Source: Monoplex corrugatus (taxonomy: Eukaryota > Mollusca > Gastropoda > Littorinimorpha > Ranellidae). Taken from it: a stretch of DNA of 64,000 nt. A program made the position numbers and the translations under genes. The stretch is from contig CM060307.1 in the NCBI GenBank assembly GCA_030674185.1, positions 60,546,481 to 60,610,480 on the forward strand, given 5' to 3'. Numbering within the stretch: position 1 is the first letter of the stretch; each line of letters begins with the position of its first letter. Below, piece by piece: positions 1 through 49,180 of the stretch. The notes below the pieces were generated by a model. It searched no databases. It saw only the letters and a program-made list of their open reading frames with translations, and was not told where the DNA came from.

Positions 1-448
1 CAAGAGTTATGTTCTTTGGTTAATATTAAAAAAAAATCTCCCTGCTTCCCTCTTATTTCCTTTGGTATTACCTATATGCCTTGGAAGCAACCCTGTGTAT
101 GTTCTGTCTTGTCCATGTGTGTGTGTGTGTTTGGTCAGTTCAAGAATAAAAGACTATGTCAATCTTGAACATAAGACCAATATATTGTATGTATTTCTCT
201 CCTCTCTCATAGTTGTGTGTAGGGTAGTTGCAGAGTATAAAGGGCATTCCTTTTATGAGGAATGTTCTGAGCTTACGGTTTTTGTGCTTTGTAGCTGCTT
301 CTATGCTAGCTGAATGGGTAGCGCGAACTGCGTTAGATTTGAGAAGTTCTACAACATGGGAGATAATTCCTACGTGACTCTCAAGAGTTATGTTCTTTGG
401 TTAATATAAAAAAAAAATCTCCCTGCTTCCCTCTTATTTCGTTTGGTA
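1..448 (+). repeat. Tandem/dispersed repeat unit of about 381 bp
   Basis: The first 67 bases recur almost unchanged at 382-448 (CAAGAGTTATGTTCTTTGG followed by an A-run and a TC-rich stretch). This indicates a tandem unit of about 381 bp whose left copy is cut by the window edge. The part at 255-415 recurs in the same orientation at 63379-63530. It contains TAGCTGAATGGGTAGCGC, which resembles a pol III A box, so a tRNA-derived SINE origin is possible but not shown. Confidence 0.6.
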
Positions 449-479
449 AAAACAAAAAAGTCATGCACATAGCGAGAAA

Positions 480-1262
480 AGAAGGCCAGGAACATTCAAA
501 CATTCAAATAAACAGACTTAGAAAATGTCCAACATTTTAAGTATCTAGGATCATAAAGCAGATGACGGCTCCTGCACCAAAGATATGAAAAGAAGAATTA
601 GCGTGGCAAAACAAAGAAATGGCCCAGTTAAACAACGTATAGAAAGACAGAGGGCTTCCCCAAGATTCAAAATTAATAATCCTGACAATTTTGATAAAGC
701 CTGTTTTAACGTATGGTTGCGAAGCCTGAACACTAAGAAAAGACGAAGAAAATACAATCAATGCATTAGAAATGTGGCTCTATAGACGACAAAGGATAGC
801 ATATTAACCCTTTGACTCCCGCACCCTATCCACCAGCCACAAAAACTTAACTCTTTGACTCCCTCACTAAGGGAGTCAAAGAGTTAAGTTTTTGCTTTGC
901 TATCATGGTTGACAATGCAGGATGCTGTTGCAAGGGTGCGGGAGTCAAAGGGTTAAAGGAACTGAATGTTAAGCGCCAACTGCTAACAGAGATGAACAAA
1001 AGAAAGCTGAAGTATGTAGACCATGCGATCAGAAACACCAAAGCAGATTTGAAATCAATGGTCTTGCGTGGGAAAGTTGAAGCGAGGAGAAGAAAGATAG
1101 GCCTACGACTGCACACCTCCTACTTCAAGAACATCGCTGATGTCTGCAGTTTGGAGATCCAGAAAGTCGCCTACAGATGTCTCAATCGTGTGACCCAGAG
1201 AAGACGTCAAGCGTGGTTTCTACCGCCGATCCCGGCGAAGGAGAAAGGTGAAAGGTGAATGT
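480..1262 (+). mobile_element. LINE 3'-end relic (RT C-terminus), interrupted by a MITE
   Basis: Broken reading frames encode the C-terminal part of a non-LTR reverse transcriptase: a DGSCTKDMKRRI segment near 565-600 and KRQLLTEMNKRKLKYVDH near 975-1020, then GKVEARRRK. The second part is open at 905-1258 but begins inside an inserted MITE. The order of motifs is that of LINE proteins found in many molluscs. A second, reverse-strand fragment of the same type lies at 22440-22855, and an isolated 3' tail (TTCTACCGCC.ATCCCGG) lies at 6845-6895. Frameshifts and the insertion make it non-functional. Confidence 0.75.
804..956. mobile_element. TTAA-flanked MITE with internal hairpin
   Basis: The element starts TTAACCCTTTGACTCCCG and ends with the reverse complement, bounded by TTAA on both sides as in piggyBac-type insertions. 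Inside, 841-864 and 870-893 are perfect 24-bp complements around the 5-base loop CACTA, and they carry the same ACTCTTTGACTCCCT terminal motif. It sits inside the LINE relic, so it inserted later. Confidence 0.8.
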
Positions 1263-2250
1263 TGCCTGTATCGATGACGTAAGAGTCAGTCGGGAGCTGA
1301 GAAACAGTGGAAGGGATTATGAAACGAAATCAGCATTGAAAAAATCAAAGTCATAGTTTTGGCGAGTTCCGATGCCATGATAGTCTTGCCCACAGACGTT
1401 ATAATTTATAACGGCTTTGGTCTCGCCACAGGACAACTTCTTGGTCAGTCTTCCAAAGGCAGAGTTTGCTTTTCAAATGCACATTACCACATCAGCATGA
1501 CTTAGGCCTAATTCATAATAGCTGACTGTAGGATCCTGCCCAAGAATTCGTCAAAGTTTACATTCTTATTCTTCAGATTGTTGATGACAGATACAGATGG
1601 AAAAGCACCAGAAACCTTAGTGTTGGTTGCACAGCATCTAGCCTATCTTGCTGAGGTTAGGCCCTATGGGTGAAACCGAAAGGTTTTGCAAGTCGCAGCA
1701 GATTGGTTAGTGATGCACTGAACGTCGTCGTGCGAATGTGCAGCCATTGCAGTCATCTGCAGAATTCCCTGGTGTTTCCTCGAGGTCGCTCGACGCCGCG
1801 GGAACACCCAGGGAATTTTGTCATGCTGTTTTTCCTGTAAACTTTGTGTCTTTGTTCTTTGGGGTCTTTTGTGTAAGCTTGACAAAGACCAGTTGGCCCC
1901 AAATTTGTATTGTTTTAAATACGCGTTCTGATTCCAGTTTTGTTTTTATGGCTCCCAGTTGCTTGAACGCGGGCTGTCACTTATGTTGTTTTTTTTCGTA
2001 AGTGTAAATACGGCAGTTTGTACTGATGTGTTGTAATTTCTCAGCTATATGATGATTAGCAATAAGAATTGCATATGTTAGAGACGAATCTTCATTTTGT
2101 TTTTATTAATTTTTGTATTAGAAGGGAGATTATAGGCGTGACTGTGTTGGCTCCCCTCTCCAGAATACTCAGAGTTACATCCCTGTGAGAAATGTTTTGT
2201 GATGGCCGTGACACATCTGCTACGTTGACGTTAACTACAGAGTTTTAGCC
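1263..2250 (+). other. Region upstream of the GALNT start codon
   Basis: No coding exon is evident. A GC-rich inverted repeat lies at about 1752-1819 (AATTCCCTGG ... CCAGGGAATT). A fragment at 1870-1912 (AAGCTTGACAAAGACCAGTTGG) matches the arm of the foldback element at 47179-47467. The GALNT promoter and 5' UTR should lie here or in an upstream non-coding exon, but no TATA box or initiator can be placed with confidence. Confidence 0.4.
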
Positions 2251-39279
<37,029 letters not shown>

Positions 39280-39449
39280 TTTAATTTGGTTTGAACTCAA
39301 CTTGCTTATGTGTGAATGCTTGTGTATGGGTGTGTGTACAAGTGTGTGTACTTACATGTAAGTGTGTGTCTGCATATGTGCATGCAGACATATGTGTGTA
39401 TGCGCACACACATGTATATACGTATGTGTGTGTATGTATGTGCACACTA

Positions 39450-39522
<73 letters not shown>

Positions 39523-39754
39523 CAGTCCACATGCAGTTCTGCTCATGTGTGAAAATAGATTGAATTAACACAAATATGCTGTCACAATAGATATTTAATA
39601 TACTAGTTTTTTAAGTACTTCTGTGTTTTTACTGTTAATACTAAGCTGATAATCTGACTGCTGTGCCTTTTTGGGATTGAGCCTTTGTGCCTTTGATGAA
39701 TCTGATCACAATAGTAACAAAAGACCATGCTTAAATTATTAGGAAAAAAACAAT
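39280..39754 (+). other. Presumed GALNT 3' UTR with (TG)n
   Basis: TG-rich sequence with CA interruptions from 39300, then pure (TG)n at 39451-39517. No AATAAA is close; ATTAAA at 40202-40207 is the nearest variant signal, so the 3' end of the transcript is not fixed. Confidence 0.5.
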
Positions 39755-40150
39755 AACAGCTATTTCTCTGAACTGCTTGTAAGTAAAACAGCAGTTATGG
39801 AAATTTCTCTGAACTACTTGTAACTAAAGCAGTAGTAACAGAAGTTTCTCTGAATTAGTCGTAACTTAAGCAGCAGTAACAGAAACTTTTCTGAACTAGG
39901 TTTGACTGAAGCAACGGTAACATAAATTTCTCTGAACTAGTAACTATTGCAGCAGTAACAGACATTTCTCTGAACTAGTTGTAATTAAAGCAGCAGTAAC
40001 AGACATTTCTCTGAACTAGTTGTAACTAAAAAAGTAACAATAACAGAAATTTCTCTAACTTGTTGTAACTAAAGCAGCAATAACAGAAATGTCTCCAAAC
40101 TAATTGCAACTAGAACAGCAATGATAAAAAAAATTCCATGAACTAGTTAG
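39755..40150 (+). repeat. Minisatellite, about nine units of 41-43 bp
   Basis: Unit of the type AGCAGTAACAGAAATTTCTC plus TGAACTAGTTGTAACTAA. It may be transcribed in the GALNT 3' UTR. Confidence 0.9.
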
Positions 40151-41063
40151 GTCTTTTGACACAGCTAACTAGTTATTGTTGTCAGTGTGTGCCCTGCATG
40201 TATTAAATTGGAACACTTAAGAGGCACTGATGCACACTACAGACATAACCACTTGTGGGGTCTTCTCAAAAAGGTGGTCACAAGTTAACATTATGTTGTT
40301 GGCAGCTCGTGTGAATTTGCTGGCATTGGTGCTGTGCCTGAACGAAGTAAGGGTGGGTTGTGTTTTGGGAGACTGAATGAGTGGTACAGGGTAAAGATGA
40401 AGATTTCCCTATAACCCTGAGATTAGGAGAGAGAGATGGTAGAAATCTCAACTGTTATCGGGACCAGCATTTTGAGGTTGGGGCCCATCTACTCTCCATA
40501 GTTGCTTTAATTTCTGTGAACCTGTAGAGGGTTAGGTATCCATTTCCATCTTGGTGGACTCATGCAGTCAGGTTGGAACACTGTATCAGGTAGTCAGATT
40601 GGAAGGCACTAAACAGGCCTCTAAGAAGATAGTAATACCATTGAAAATGGAAGACAGGGCATTTGGTTTTAAACGTAAATGAGAAAAAAGGGGGTAGAAG
40701 GGAACTATACCTTCATTTTCATTTGTAATCTTCTGCTGTTGTCATAGTGGTGGTTGTTGTTGTTGAATTTAAATAGTTTTTTTTAAAGTTTATTATTCAC
40801 ACATTTTGTGTGGCTAGTATCAGTGAAAACTGTTGAATTAGCTGGAGCGAGTGAAGACTTCTTCATTTTGTCAAATGCACAACCATTTTACTTGTTTTGT
40901 TAAGCTCTGGTTAATAAGGTTTTATTCACTGCCTGTTGTATTATGTTAGTTATACATATGATTGTGTTTATAGTATTGTGATGGAGGCAGAGGGTGGCTG
41001 TATTGGAATGGTCATTGATAATATTTACTTGCCTGTATAAGACTGGTTGGCCTTTTGGGGGAT

Positions 41064-41065
<2 letters not shown>
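40151..41065. other. Intergenic, nothing recognised
   Basis: No coding frame or known repeat assigned. Confidence 0.5.
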
Positions 41066-41108
<43 letters not shown>

Positions 41109-41140
41109 TGCGTGCGTGCGTGCGTGCGTGCGTGTGTGAA
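41066..41140. repeat. (TG)n and (GCGT)n microsatellite
   Basis: TG units at 41066-41104, followed by GCGT tetranucleotides to about 41137. Confidence 0.95.
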
Positions 41141-41239
41141 ATTGCTTAGCATATGTGTGGACACACATGCGCATGTGAATGCAATTTTTTTTTATTATCA
41201 AATCACGCTTTTTGAAAATTACTTTTAGTGCTCTGATTT

Positions 41240-41770
41240 GCTTGGGATGCACCTGTGCAGTTGTTTTGCCCACTCTGAGCACTGAGCTGGTTGTACTTCT
41301 CTGCACAGTCTGTTTACTCTTAGGTGTGCCAGCATGCTGGGTGTTTCATTTTTCCTCAAGTCATTGGAACTGGACTTACAGGATCTTTAACCCTTTGACT
41401 CCCACGCCATTTCCACCAGCTGCGAAAACTTAACCCTTTGACTCCCTCACCCTATCCATGAGCTTTCTGCAGGAAGCTTGGTGGTTAGGGTGAGGGAGTC
41501 AAAGAGTTAAAAATTTGCTTTTTTATCATGATTGACCATGCAGGATGCTGGTGGACAGGGTGTGGGAGGCAAAGGGTTAACGTTATATTTGATGTTCTGC
41601 ATGCATGTATACACTTAATGGGTGTTTAGGTGCTAATTGGTCTGCACACATGTTCTAGGAGATCGGAAAAATCTCCATCCTTACCCTTTAGGTTGGAGGT
41701 ACCTGCAGAGAGTTGAGCCTCAGAAATCCGGTTTGGAAGTCTGACATCTCACCCACTAGACTGCCACAGC
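41240..41770 (-). mobile_element. SINE family C, reverse strand, split by a MITE
   Basis: The outer parts (41240-41386 and 41581-41770) form one SINE. The - strand starts GTGGCAGTCTAGTGGGTGAG (tRNA-like), then GGAGATTTTTCCGATCTCC, and continues past the insertion with AAAGATCCTGTAAGTCCAG. Confidence 0.8.
41387..41580. mobile_element. TTAA MITE with internal hairpin, intact copy
   Basis: TTAA-CCCTTTGACTCCCACGCC at the left and GGGAGGCAAAGGGTTAA at the right. The inner inverted repeat at about 41430-41511 has arms TTAACCCTTTGACTCCCTCA and its near-perfect complement. Same architecture as 804-956. Confidence 0.85.
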
Positions 41771-41956
41771 TGTCTTGCATACTGGTTTTCCTGTGTTGAT
41801 TTTCAGAGGACGCAAAAAGGGAAAAAAGAGAATGCAGAACTTTATTGTGCCATTTTTCAAAACAGTTATTCTTGCCATTGCCGTGTGTTTTGTCATTGAA
41901 AGCTTTATTGTGTAAGTGTTCAGTCTCTCTTGCACATGTACACACACAGACATTCA

Positions 41957-42280
<324 letters not shown>

Positions 42281-42639
42281 ACATAATGTGTATATTGTGT
42301 TCTTGTTTAGTCTGTGTACATTTCTACGCATAGCAAAGATGCCACAAAACCACTTAATTGTCAGCATGAAATTATGTTTTGGTTTTATACTTAACATGTT
42401 TTTATTTTCTCTGTTAATGGTACAAGTTATGTAGCTTGTTTTATCTTGAGATCTCTGTACCTTGGTTGAGACAGTTTTACCTGATTTATTTGGTTTTTGT
42501 TTTGTTTTGTTTTTTGCTTCCCCATCTTTTACCATGCTAGTATGTCACACTGTTCATTTTGGCTCTTTAACGCACCTCTAAACCAACTGAAATTTCGGTG
42601 TCCATGAGGGCAGTGTGTGAATGGCCACAGAATGTAGGA

Positions 42640-42980
42640 TATGTTATACTGTTTTGGTTGTGAGAATGGGTATGACCATGATGATGCTGTGGAGTTACAC
42701 TTTGGATTGAAACTGTGCAACACACTTTGGACTGAAAGTGTGCAACAGGGCTTCTACCAGGCCTGAGAAATAAGCGCCGATGGTGTTAGTTGGGTGATTT
42801 GAGCAACACCTTGGTGACACATCCTTACAATGGTTCCAGTCTTCCAGTCAACCCCATAGTACGCTCAGTTGTAGACGGGAGCCAGTCATGATCGAAAATT
42901 CCCACAATAATTTTTTTTGACTGATGGGGAGTTCAAAAGTCAGAAGTCAGCGGGTATTCTAGCCACCTCAACTCATTGAC
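42640..42980 (-). mobile_element. SINE family A, reverse strand
   Basis: Blocks CTACCAGGCCTGAGA, GGTTCCAGTCTTCCAGTCAA and ATTCCCACAATAATTTTT match 14672-15012 in the same orientation. The tRNA-like head is decayed. Confidence 0.7.
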
Positions 42981-43489
42981 TGATTGGTTCAGGTTCCTTA
43001 CTAATGTTGTGTACGTATATAGCGTGCATAGCAGTCCTGGAATTTTGTTCACTTCTGCCAGTTATTGAAGAGCACATGTTTCTATTTGTGAGTGTATTGT
43101 CAGTATGTCAGTGCTGGGTGCTGAACCCAAACCTTGTCAGTATGAAAGCCTTACTTTGTATATAGTTTGATTTTGGAAATGGAGTCTAAAGACATATAAT
43201 GGTCAACCCATTTTTCCCTTTGTTAAGCATGTTTTTGTTCAATTAATTGACTGACTATTTTGTTAAGTGATAATTAGTGTGAATGTACAGCAGCTTTGTT
43301 ATATCTTTTTGTCTTAGATTTCTTTGTTCAAGTTAACGCTTTCAATGTCCAGGAAACAAAGATTCAAGTGAGTGTCTTTTTGCCTAGGTTTTCTTGCTTA
43401 AAACAGATATAAATGTTAAAAATATTCTACCGATTATTTTTAACTGAACAAACTCCTGTAAAATATGTTTTTTTTAAAAGACGAATGAA
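42981..43489. other. Intergenic, nothing recognised
   Basis: No coding signal or known repeat assigned. Confidence 0.5.
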
Positions 43490-43810
43490 TTGAGTATACA
43501 AAACAGTGGATATCTATTGAAGTACATGTTGTCTTTTGAAATATATTTGATTAACAAGTGTTTGAGTCAGAGTGTCACCTACAGACAAAGGGAAAGAACT
43601 CAATGCAGTCTGTGCACTGTGGATCCTTTTTTTCAGCTTAGAATCCCCCCAAAAATCTGGAATGACAAGTTGAACATTGCTTGCTGGCCTTACATTGACA
43701 TCATCGAACACACTCCTTCTCTCTACCCCCATCACATCCCCCTCTCCCTCTTCAAGGCTGTTCACGCTATGTACTCAACCCCCCCAGTGCTTACTACCAT
43801 GGCACCCTAA
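43490..43810 (+). CDS. Unassigned coding-like ORF, possible terminal exon
   Basis: A possible splice acceptor GATCCTTTTTTTCAG ends at 43636. After it an open frame reads LRIPPKIWNDKLNIACWPYI, DIIEHTPSLYPHHIPLSLFK and AVHAMYSTPPVLTTMAP, then a stop. The composition looks protein-like but I recognise no family. No partner exon was found. It could equally be a chance frame or old repeat; the opposite strand is also open. Confidence 0.25.
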   Translation: MSIQNSGYLLKYMLSFEIYLINKCLSQSVTYRQRERTQCSLCTVDPFFQLRIPPKIWNDKLNIACWPYIDIIEHTPSLYPHHIPLSLFKAVHAMYSTPPVLTTMAP

Positions 43811-44071
43811 TTCTATCCCAATCTGTCTTCTGTGATGATTCATTCCCACTGTCGGAGTGTCCCCTTCACTGTTGGTCACATCATCTGAGTCATTGCTTTG
43901 TATTGTATTGGCAGCTGCATCACTGACTCTTTGTTTGTTGGCACTGTCTCTCTCTTCAATACTCACCTTCCTTTCAGTCATATCATCCAATAATATTTCA
44001 TTGCAATCTTCTGCTTCAAGTTTACATTCTGATTCCATACAAGCTTGTGCTAAAGAGTCAGGTTTGGTCAT
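43775..44071 (-). CDS. Unassigned acidic ORF
   Basis: The 98-residue frame starts MTKPDSLAQACMESECKLEA and contains an acidic SNDSDDVTNSEGDTP segment. It ends at a G7 run, after which another - strand frame continues to 43514. This could be a decayed transposase N-terminus or chance. Confidence 0.2.
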   Translation of the reverse strand: MTKPDSLAQACMESECKLEAEDCNEILLDDMTERKVSIEERDSANKQRVSDAAANTIQSNDSDDVTNSEGDTPTVGMNHHRRQIGIELGCHGSKHWGG

Positions 44072-44449
44072 TACAATGTGCTATTTGAAGTGGTTAGGCC
44101 CGGTATTACCATTTCACTTAGCAAGTGAGTGGATGCAGTGTGATGAGGCTTGTTCTCCAATAAATTTGCTTGAAAAAAAGGACTGTCTGATGATGTAGAA
44201 AGGATTTTCAGTTATCAGTAGAGATTCTAGAAATCTTTGTCTTTCTAAAGCTGCCATTGGTGTTTGTCGACGGTATGAAAATTAATCTAGGAAAAGACTG
44301 GATGTATTGGTGATGAGTTAATTTGTTGGTCATGGCAGCGAAGCATACATAACTTTACTGATGAGCTATCTCATTGGACATGATGGCTAAAAGGTTAAAC
44401 CCCTCCTTCATCCTCTGACCAAACGAAAAATACAACATAGATGTAACAA

Positions 44450-44560
44450 ATTAATAACTGTAGCACTGGGTTTTAAACCCGGAAAAAATATGTTAATGAA
44501 TTGAGAAGGGTAAAAACCCCGGAAAAAATATGTTAATGAATTGAGAAGGGTAAACTGTTT
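44450..44560. repeat. Two tandem units of about 53 bp
   Basis: GGAAAAAATATGTTAATGAA with TTGAGAAGGGTAAA occurs twice, at about 44479 and 44521. Confidence 0.85.
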
Positions 44561-44972
44561 GCATGTTCTTTTGAATTGATAACTTTTTTCCAGATTTTTA
44601 GATTAATCTTTTTTCCCCAGATGTTTTGGGTGACAATGACTTTGAAAACAGACCAAGTCTATTGATATATATGACTTTGATTTATCACCAGGTCTGACTG
44701 ATGATCTGGCATTTTAAGGCAGCTTTTTGGACTATCTGACTTCTAGAAACACATCTGCCCATGTGAACATATGCATAAACAACTCCTTGCTGAAAGGGAA
44801 ATAGCCTTAAATATGTGAATGCTGTTTAAACCGGTGTGATAACCTTATTGATGCTGATGCCTTGCTATTTCACTGGTGGTATATGTTTGCTCTTTGTGTT
44901 GCTTCGACTATGACAATCAACTCTGTTGTGTTAGAATCAACTTGTGCATTTTCAGCTTGTCATACTATCTCA

Positions 44973-45055
44973 TTATATCCTTTCAGTCCCCTGTCATATC
45001 TACCAGCTTTCTACATAAAGCTGGTGTATAGGGAAAGGGAATGAAATGGTTACAT
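44973..45055. mobile_element. Short palindromic MITE derivative
   Basis: ATCCTTTCAGTCCCCTGTCA ... ACCAGCTTTCTACATAAAGCTGG ... GGGAAAGGGAATGAAATGGTTA forms one hairpin. It keeps the MITE family layout, with TTTCATTCCC in place of TTTGACTCCC. Confidence 0.6.
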
Positions 45056-45377
45056 GTTAGATATGCCTGGTGTGGCAATGTATTGCCCAGATTAACGTTT
45101 GTCATGTTGTCTGCTCATTTCTAGTGTTTTTATTCATCTTATTGATGACAGTGTTGCTGTTTAAATCTTGTTTTGATCTGGCTTGATGAATGTATTGTCG
45201 TGTTTTGTTCTGATGTTAACTCCAGAATTGTTAAAAATGAAGCGACAGTCAGACGAGAAACTGTTGCTAGTCTTTTCAAAGGATAGAGATATGTGGCCTC
45301 TGTGGCAAGAGCCTTGGTTGTCAGTTCATGTTTTAATATTTTAAAACGCTTTGTGTAGAGTGACACAGTCTTTTTTC

Positions 45378-45562
<185 letters not shown>

Positions 45563-45871
45563 CACAGTTACACTCTTTATGGGCAATTGATTATTACGTT
45601 ATTACAGTGTTCGTTTGGATTGCTGGTGGGTTGTTATTTTATTATTTGTCCCTTTTTTTTTCTCAATCATATTACGTGTGGGTGATGATTGTTTGCTATT
45701 ATGGTTGTTGCTTACTGTTTTATTCTTTTGTTTTAGCAATACTGATTTGTGCATGCTTACATATTTGACCAAGTATTTTGATGCATGTGTGTGTGTGCGT
45801 GTGTGTGTGTTTTCCCCATCATGTTTTGATTTGTTAATGTTATTGAGCTGATTGAGTTTACAGTTGCTTTG

Positions 45872-45921
45872 AATAAATCATGGTATCGTAGTTTAACTTA
45901 ATTTTGATTGCTTTTAATAAA
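45872..45921 (+). terminator. Candidate polyadenylation signals
   Basis: AATAAA at 45872-45877 and 45916-45921, inside a short duplicated AT-rich segment. They are the first canonical signals noticed downstream of the GALNT stop, but 6.6 kb away, so assignment to GALNT is uncertain. Confidence 0.2.
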
Positions 45922-46290
45922 CTTAATTTTGAATGTTTTTGTGACTTTGAAATTCCTATCATTTAACTTAATTTTGAATGTTTTTATGACTTAAAATTCC
46001 TGTCATTTAAAATGTTCTGCCACTTAGCATGGTTTTGTTCCATTTTGTTTGTTTCCATCAATAATGACCACCTGATTTTTTTTGTCATGCAGAAATGCAC
46101 AAAAAGGCATACAGCATTTATTGTTTTTCTGTTTTGCTGTTCTGGTTAAAAGTCTTTTAATCTCTATTCATAATCTTGTAATCAGTTGACATGAATGTCA
46201 TAATGTAGAATAATCAAATCATATTGTAGAATAATAATCAAACATGTCATAATGTAGAATAAGCAAATCATATTGTAGAATAATCAAACA
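45895..46290. repeat. Small AT-rich tandem duplications
   Basis: TTAACTTAATTTTGAATGTT is duplicated near 45900-46010. ATATTGTAGAATAATCAAA/TAATGTAGAATAAGCAAA units recur four times at 46195-46290. Confidence 0.75.
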
Positions 46291-46329
46291 GAGTATTCTG
46301 TTAGTTTGCTAATTCAGATTATTTATTCC

Positions 46330-46850
46330 CCTAGTGCTGATGCTGGGGGCTCTTTCAGTATAAATAGTGTCCCCACCTTCTGGAAATTCTGTGCTAGAAG
46401 TTTCCTCTTTTCTGTCACTCTCCTTGTTTTTGCCTTGTTCTTTTGCTTTTTGTCATTTCTTATCATTTTCTGCCTTGCTGGTCCATTCACATATGTGTTC
46501 AATAAAGTCTTACATCCTTTCTCTTAGAATTGATAATTAGGTACATGTATTAAGTGCATTTTTGGCTCTAGGGAGGTGAGGTACGTGGAAGCAGTTTTAG
46601 GTAACTTATGCCCGTTTTTATATATGTTTTGGTGTCCTTAGGCTTGCTTAAATTTGTATTCAGGTGTGTTTTTTTTAAATCCCCTGTGTGATAAATTGGA
46701 TGGAGCAGTCAGTGCTGGGGGCATGTCCTTAGATTATGTGCACAAATTCATTGATATGTGTACTTAATTTTCTTTTTGTTTCTTTTTTTTGTTGAAGTTT
46801 TGTATGTTTTTAAGAGGTTATAGCCCTGATATGGCTCTAAGCAATTTATT
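46330..46850 (+). mobile_element. Repeat family D, intergenic copy
   Basis: Starts GATGCTGGGGGCTCTTTCAG and lacks the AAC tail. Unlike the intronic copies it has a canonical AATAAA at 46501-46506. Confidence 0.85.
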
Positions 46851-47178
46851 GGAATTCAAGTGCACTAGGGAGATACTTTTTATGTATGGAGTATTTATCA
46901 GTCGTCATTCCTACTTGTTCATTTCAGAATGATGGTCCATATTGCTCACAACAGCATCTTTCACACCCTTTATTTTAATTTCCCTTTTTTTTTTTAAGAA
47001 AAAGGGAGATTGTTTCATATTACATGTAAAGGATGCGTGTGTTCACAAACTTTTCTGTTTCTGGATGGATCTGTATATCAAATTGTGGTCAGAGGACAAG
47101 ATATCAAATTCAGGGATCACACAAACGAAAGTGCCGAAAATCAGGAATTTTTGAGGAAGGTGTGTGAACACTTTCTCA

Positions 47179-47467
47179 GGAACCAGAAAAAAAAAAAACA
47201 CACGAAAAAAGAATAAGAGCGTGTATTCAATACAAGACAAGACAGGCGCACATTTTTGGCCAACTAGCCTTTGACAAGCATAAGATCACAAACAAACACC
47301 AGATACAGAGATTAGTTTGTATTTTTCTCCTAATTTTTTCTGGTGTTTGTTTTTTGAGATCTTATGCTTGACAAAGGCCAGTTGGATGAAAATTTGCGCC
47401 TGTCTTGTCTTGTTGTATTGAATATGTGTTCTTATGTGATTTTCATGTTTTTTTTCTGGTTCCTGTT
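47179..47467. mobile_element. Foldback element with about 125-bp arms
   Basis: The left arm (about 47179-47305) and right arm (about 47339-47467) are diverged reverse complements around a spacer of about 34 bp: AGACAAGACAGGCGCACATTT against AAATTTGCGCCTGTCTTGTC, and CCTTTGACAAGCATAAGATC against GATCTTATGCTTGACAAAGG. Related arms occur at 1870-1912 and 49560-49905. No ORF. Confidence 0.85.
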
Positions 47468-48904
47468 TGCTTGATCACAGGCAGTCACACTTGTTTTGGA
47501 CTTTCTCAGGAACTTCTGACAGTATTTAAAACCTATTTCATGCTTGTGGCAGTCTACCATTGTCCTCGCCTGTCAGGTTTTATTTCAAGTGAAGTTTTGT
47601 CAGAGGTCATGGTGACCTTGAGAAGTACGAAATTTTGATTTTCTGTGATGAGTTTTGGATAAGAAAGGAGTCTTGTTAAAATGTCTTGATCATGTTTTGT
47701 TTGTTTGCGTTGACTGTGTTAGTGTTTTATGTTAACTGAAGGTATACTTACTTGAACAATGTTGGAATGGTGGATGCTTGCAGAGTAAGCCTGATTTAAA
47801 GATGTCTTGGATAGCAAGTTGTTTAGAGTGAGCAGTTACAGCACTGATAATCTAGAGCAAAAGTCTACATTGTAAGTGAGCATGGATGTGTGAGCATGAT
47901 CTGTGGATATGTGTGTTTTGAATGAATGAATATTTATTGTGAATATGAGAATGTTTTGTGAAAAGATCAAGAAAACTGTCAAACATCTCAAAAACTGTAT
48001 AGCGAGCTTACTGGAAAACATAGGTAAATGGACCGAATGTCAGAAAAAGGACTTAGTTGCTTCTAGATCGTGTGACACAGGAGGCAGTCAAGGCGCTTCA
48101 TTATGCATGGTCCTCAGCCATATTGTAAGTGTTATTCCATCATCTGTTGACCATTCAGAAGTCCCTCTCCTTTGTCTGTTGCCAATTCATTCTGGGTCAC
48201 CTTCTGTTTCTCTGGTTTGTTGGGGTCCATTTAATGGCTTGATTTTCAGGTCTTCTTGTGGGGAGGCTCAGAACATGATCTGTCCCTGCCTCTTATTTGA
48301 CAGAAGTCATCTCATTTGATGCCTAGAATTTTATACAGGTGTCTGGTGTCAACAGCGTTCAATTTCTTCTCCTGGGTGGTCTTAAGGTGGTAGGTTTCTT
48401 AGGTGTAGAGCAGATTTGATATCATGTTCGAATTGTGTAGAACCTGGAAAAAGGAGATCTCTGAAAAACAGAAGACGAGGAAAGAGGGAGATGGGAGAGG
48501 GGGGTGGGGATGGAGGAGTCAGACCAACCATAAGAGCAGGTTGGAAAGTGGGCGTTTGTGGCATGCAATACCCAGGAAATGGAGCTACTATTTGTAACCA
48601 AGAAAAAAGCTTCAGCGACCAAATGGAAAAAGGAAAGACAAGTATTGCCTGCTGAAGACATGCCATTTGAAGCACTTGTTTTTTTTAAGGTTTCACACTA
48701 GTGGGTTGCTCTGTCTTGATTTTGCTTTGAAGGATTTACTGTACAAGGCTTTACGCTGTTGGGTTTTACTTGGTTGGACTCGACTGGTTCAGTGGTGCCC
48801 TTTTCGTGTATGAGGTGGTGGTCTGTTGGTAGTTGCTGATTTGACTTTAGTCACATTTGTGTGTACATGTGGATTGTGTTAGACTGATTTTTGAGTGTTT
48901 TACT
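47468..48904. other. Intergenic, nothing recognised
   Basis: Several short open frames occur (for example 47939-48319) but none resembles a known protein or has matching splice partners. Confidence 0.5.
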
Positions 48905-49180
48905 GTTAATTTTGTACTGTGAATTTTACAGTTATCTTTCATCAAAAACTCTATTTACTAAAATAAGTTAATAGAATAAAAAAAATTAGTTAATAGCATG
49001 TTAATGTCAGCTGCATATGTCACAAATTGTGTTAAATTTAGTTGCTGTGTTTGTGAATTTGTAGGCTACTGTGAATTTTAGTTATCTTCATCAGAAACAT
49101 ATTTTCATCGAAATTAGTTAATAGCATGTTAATATCTGCTGCATGTAAGTCACATATTATGTTACATCTAACTGCTATGT
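48905..49180. repeat. Tandem duplication of about 125-150 bp
   Basis: TAGTTAATAGCATGTTAAT, GCTGCAT and GTGAATTTTA.AGTTATCTT blocks recur in order in two copies. Confidence 0.75.

Noticed and set aside
905..1258. A 117-residue host protein
   Set aside because: The frame starts inside a MITE and continues into the C-terminus of a LINE protein with no splice context.
46306..46527. Coding ORF
   Set aside because: It lies entirely within a copy of repeat family D, like the - strand frame at 28539-28754 and the frames at 7786-7968.
47939..48319. Small gene with a 126-codon frame
   Set aside because: No recognisable domain, no splice partners, and composition like chance translation of AT-rich DNA.
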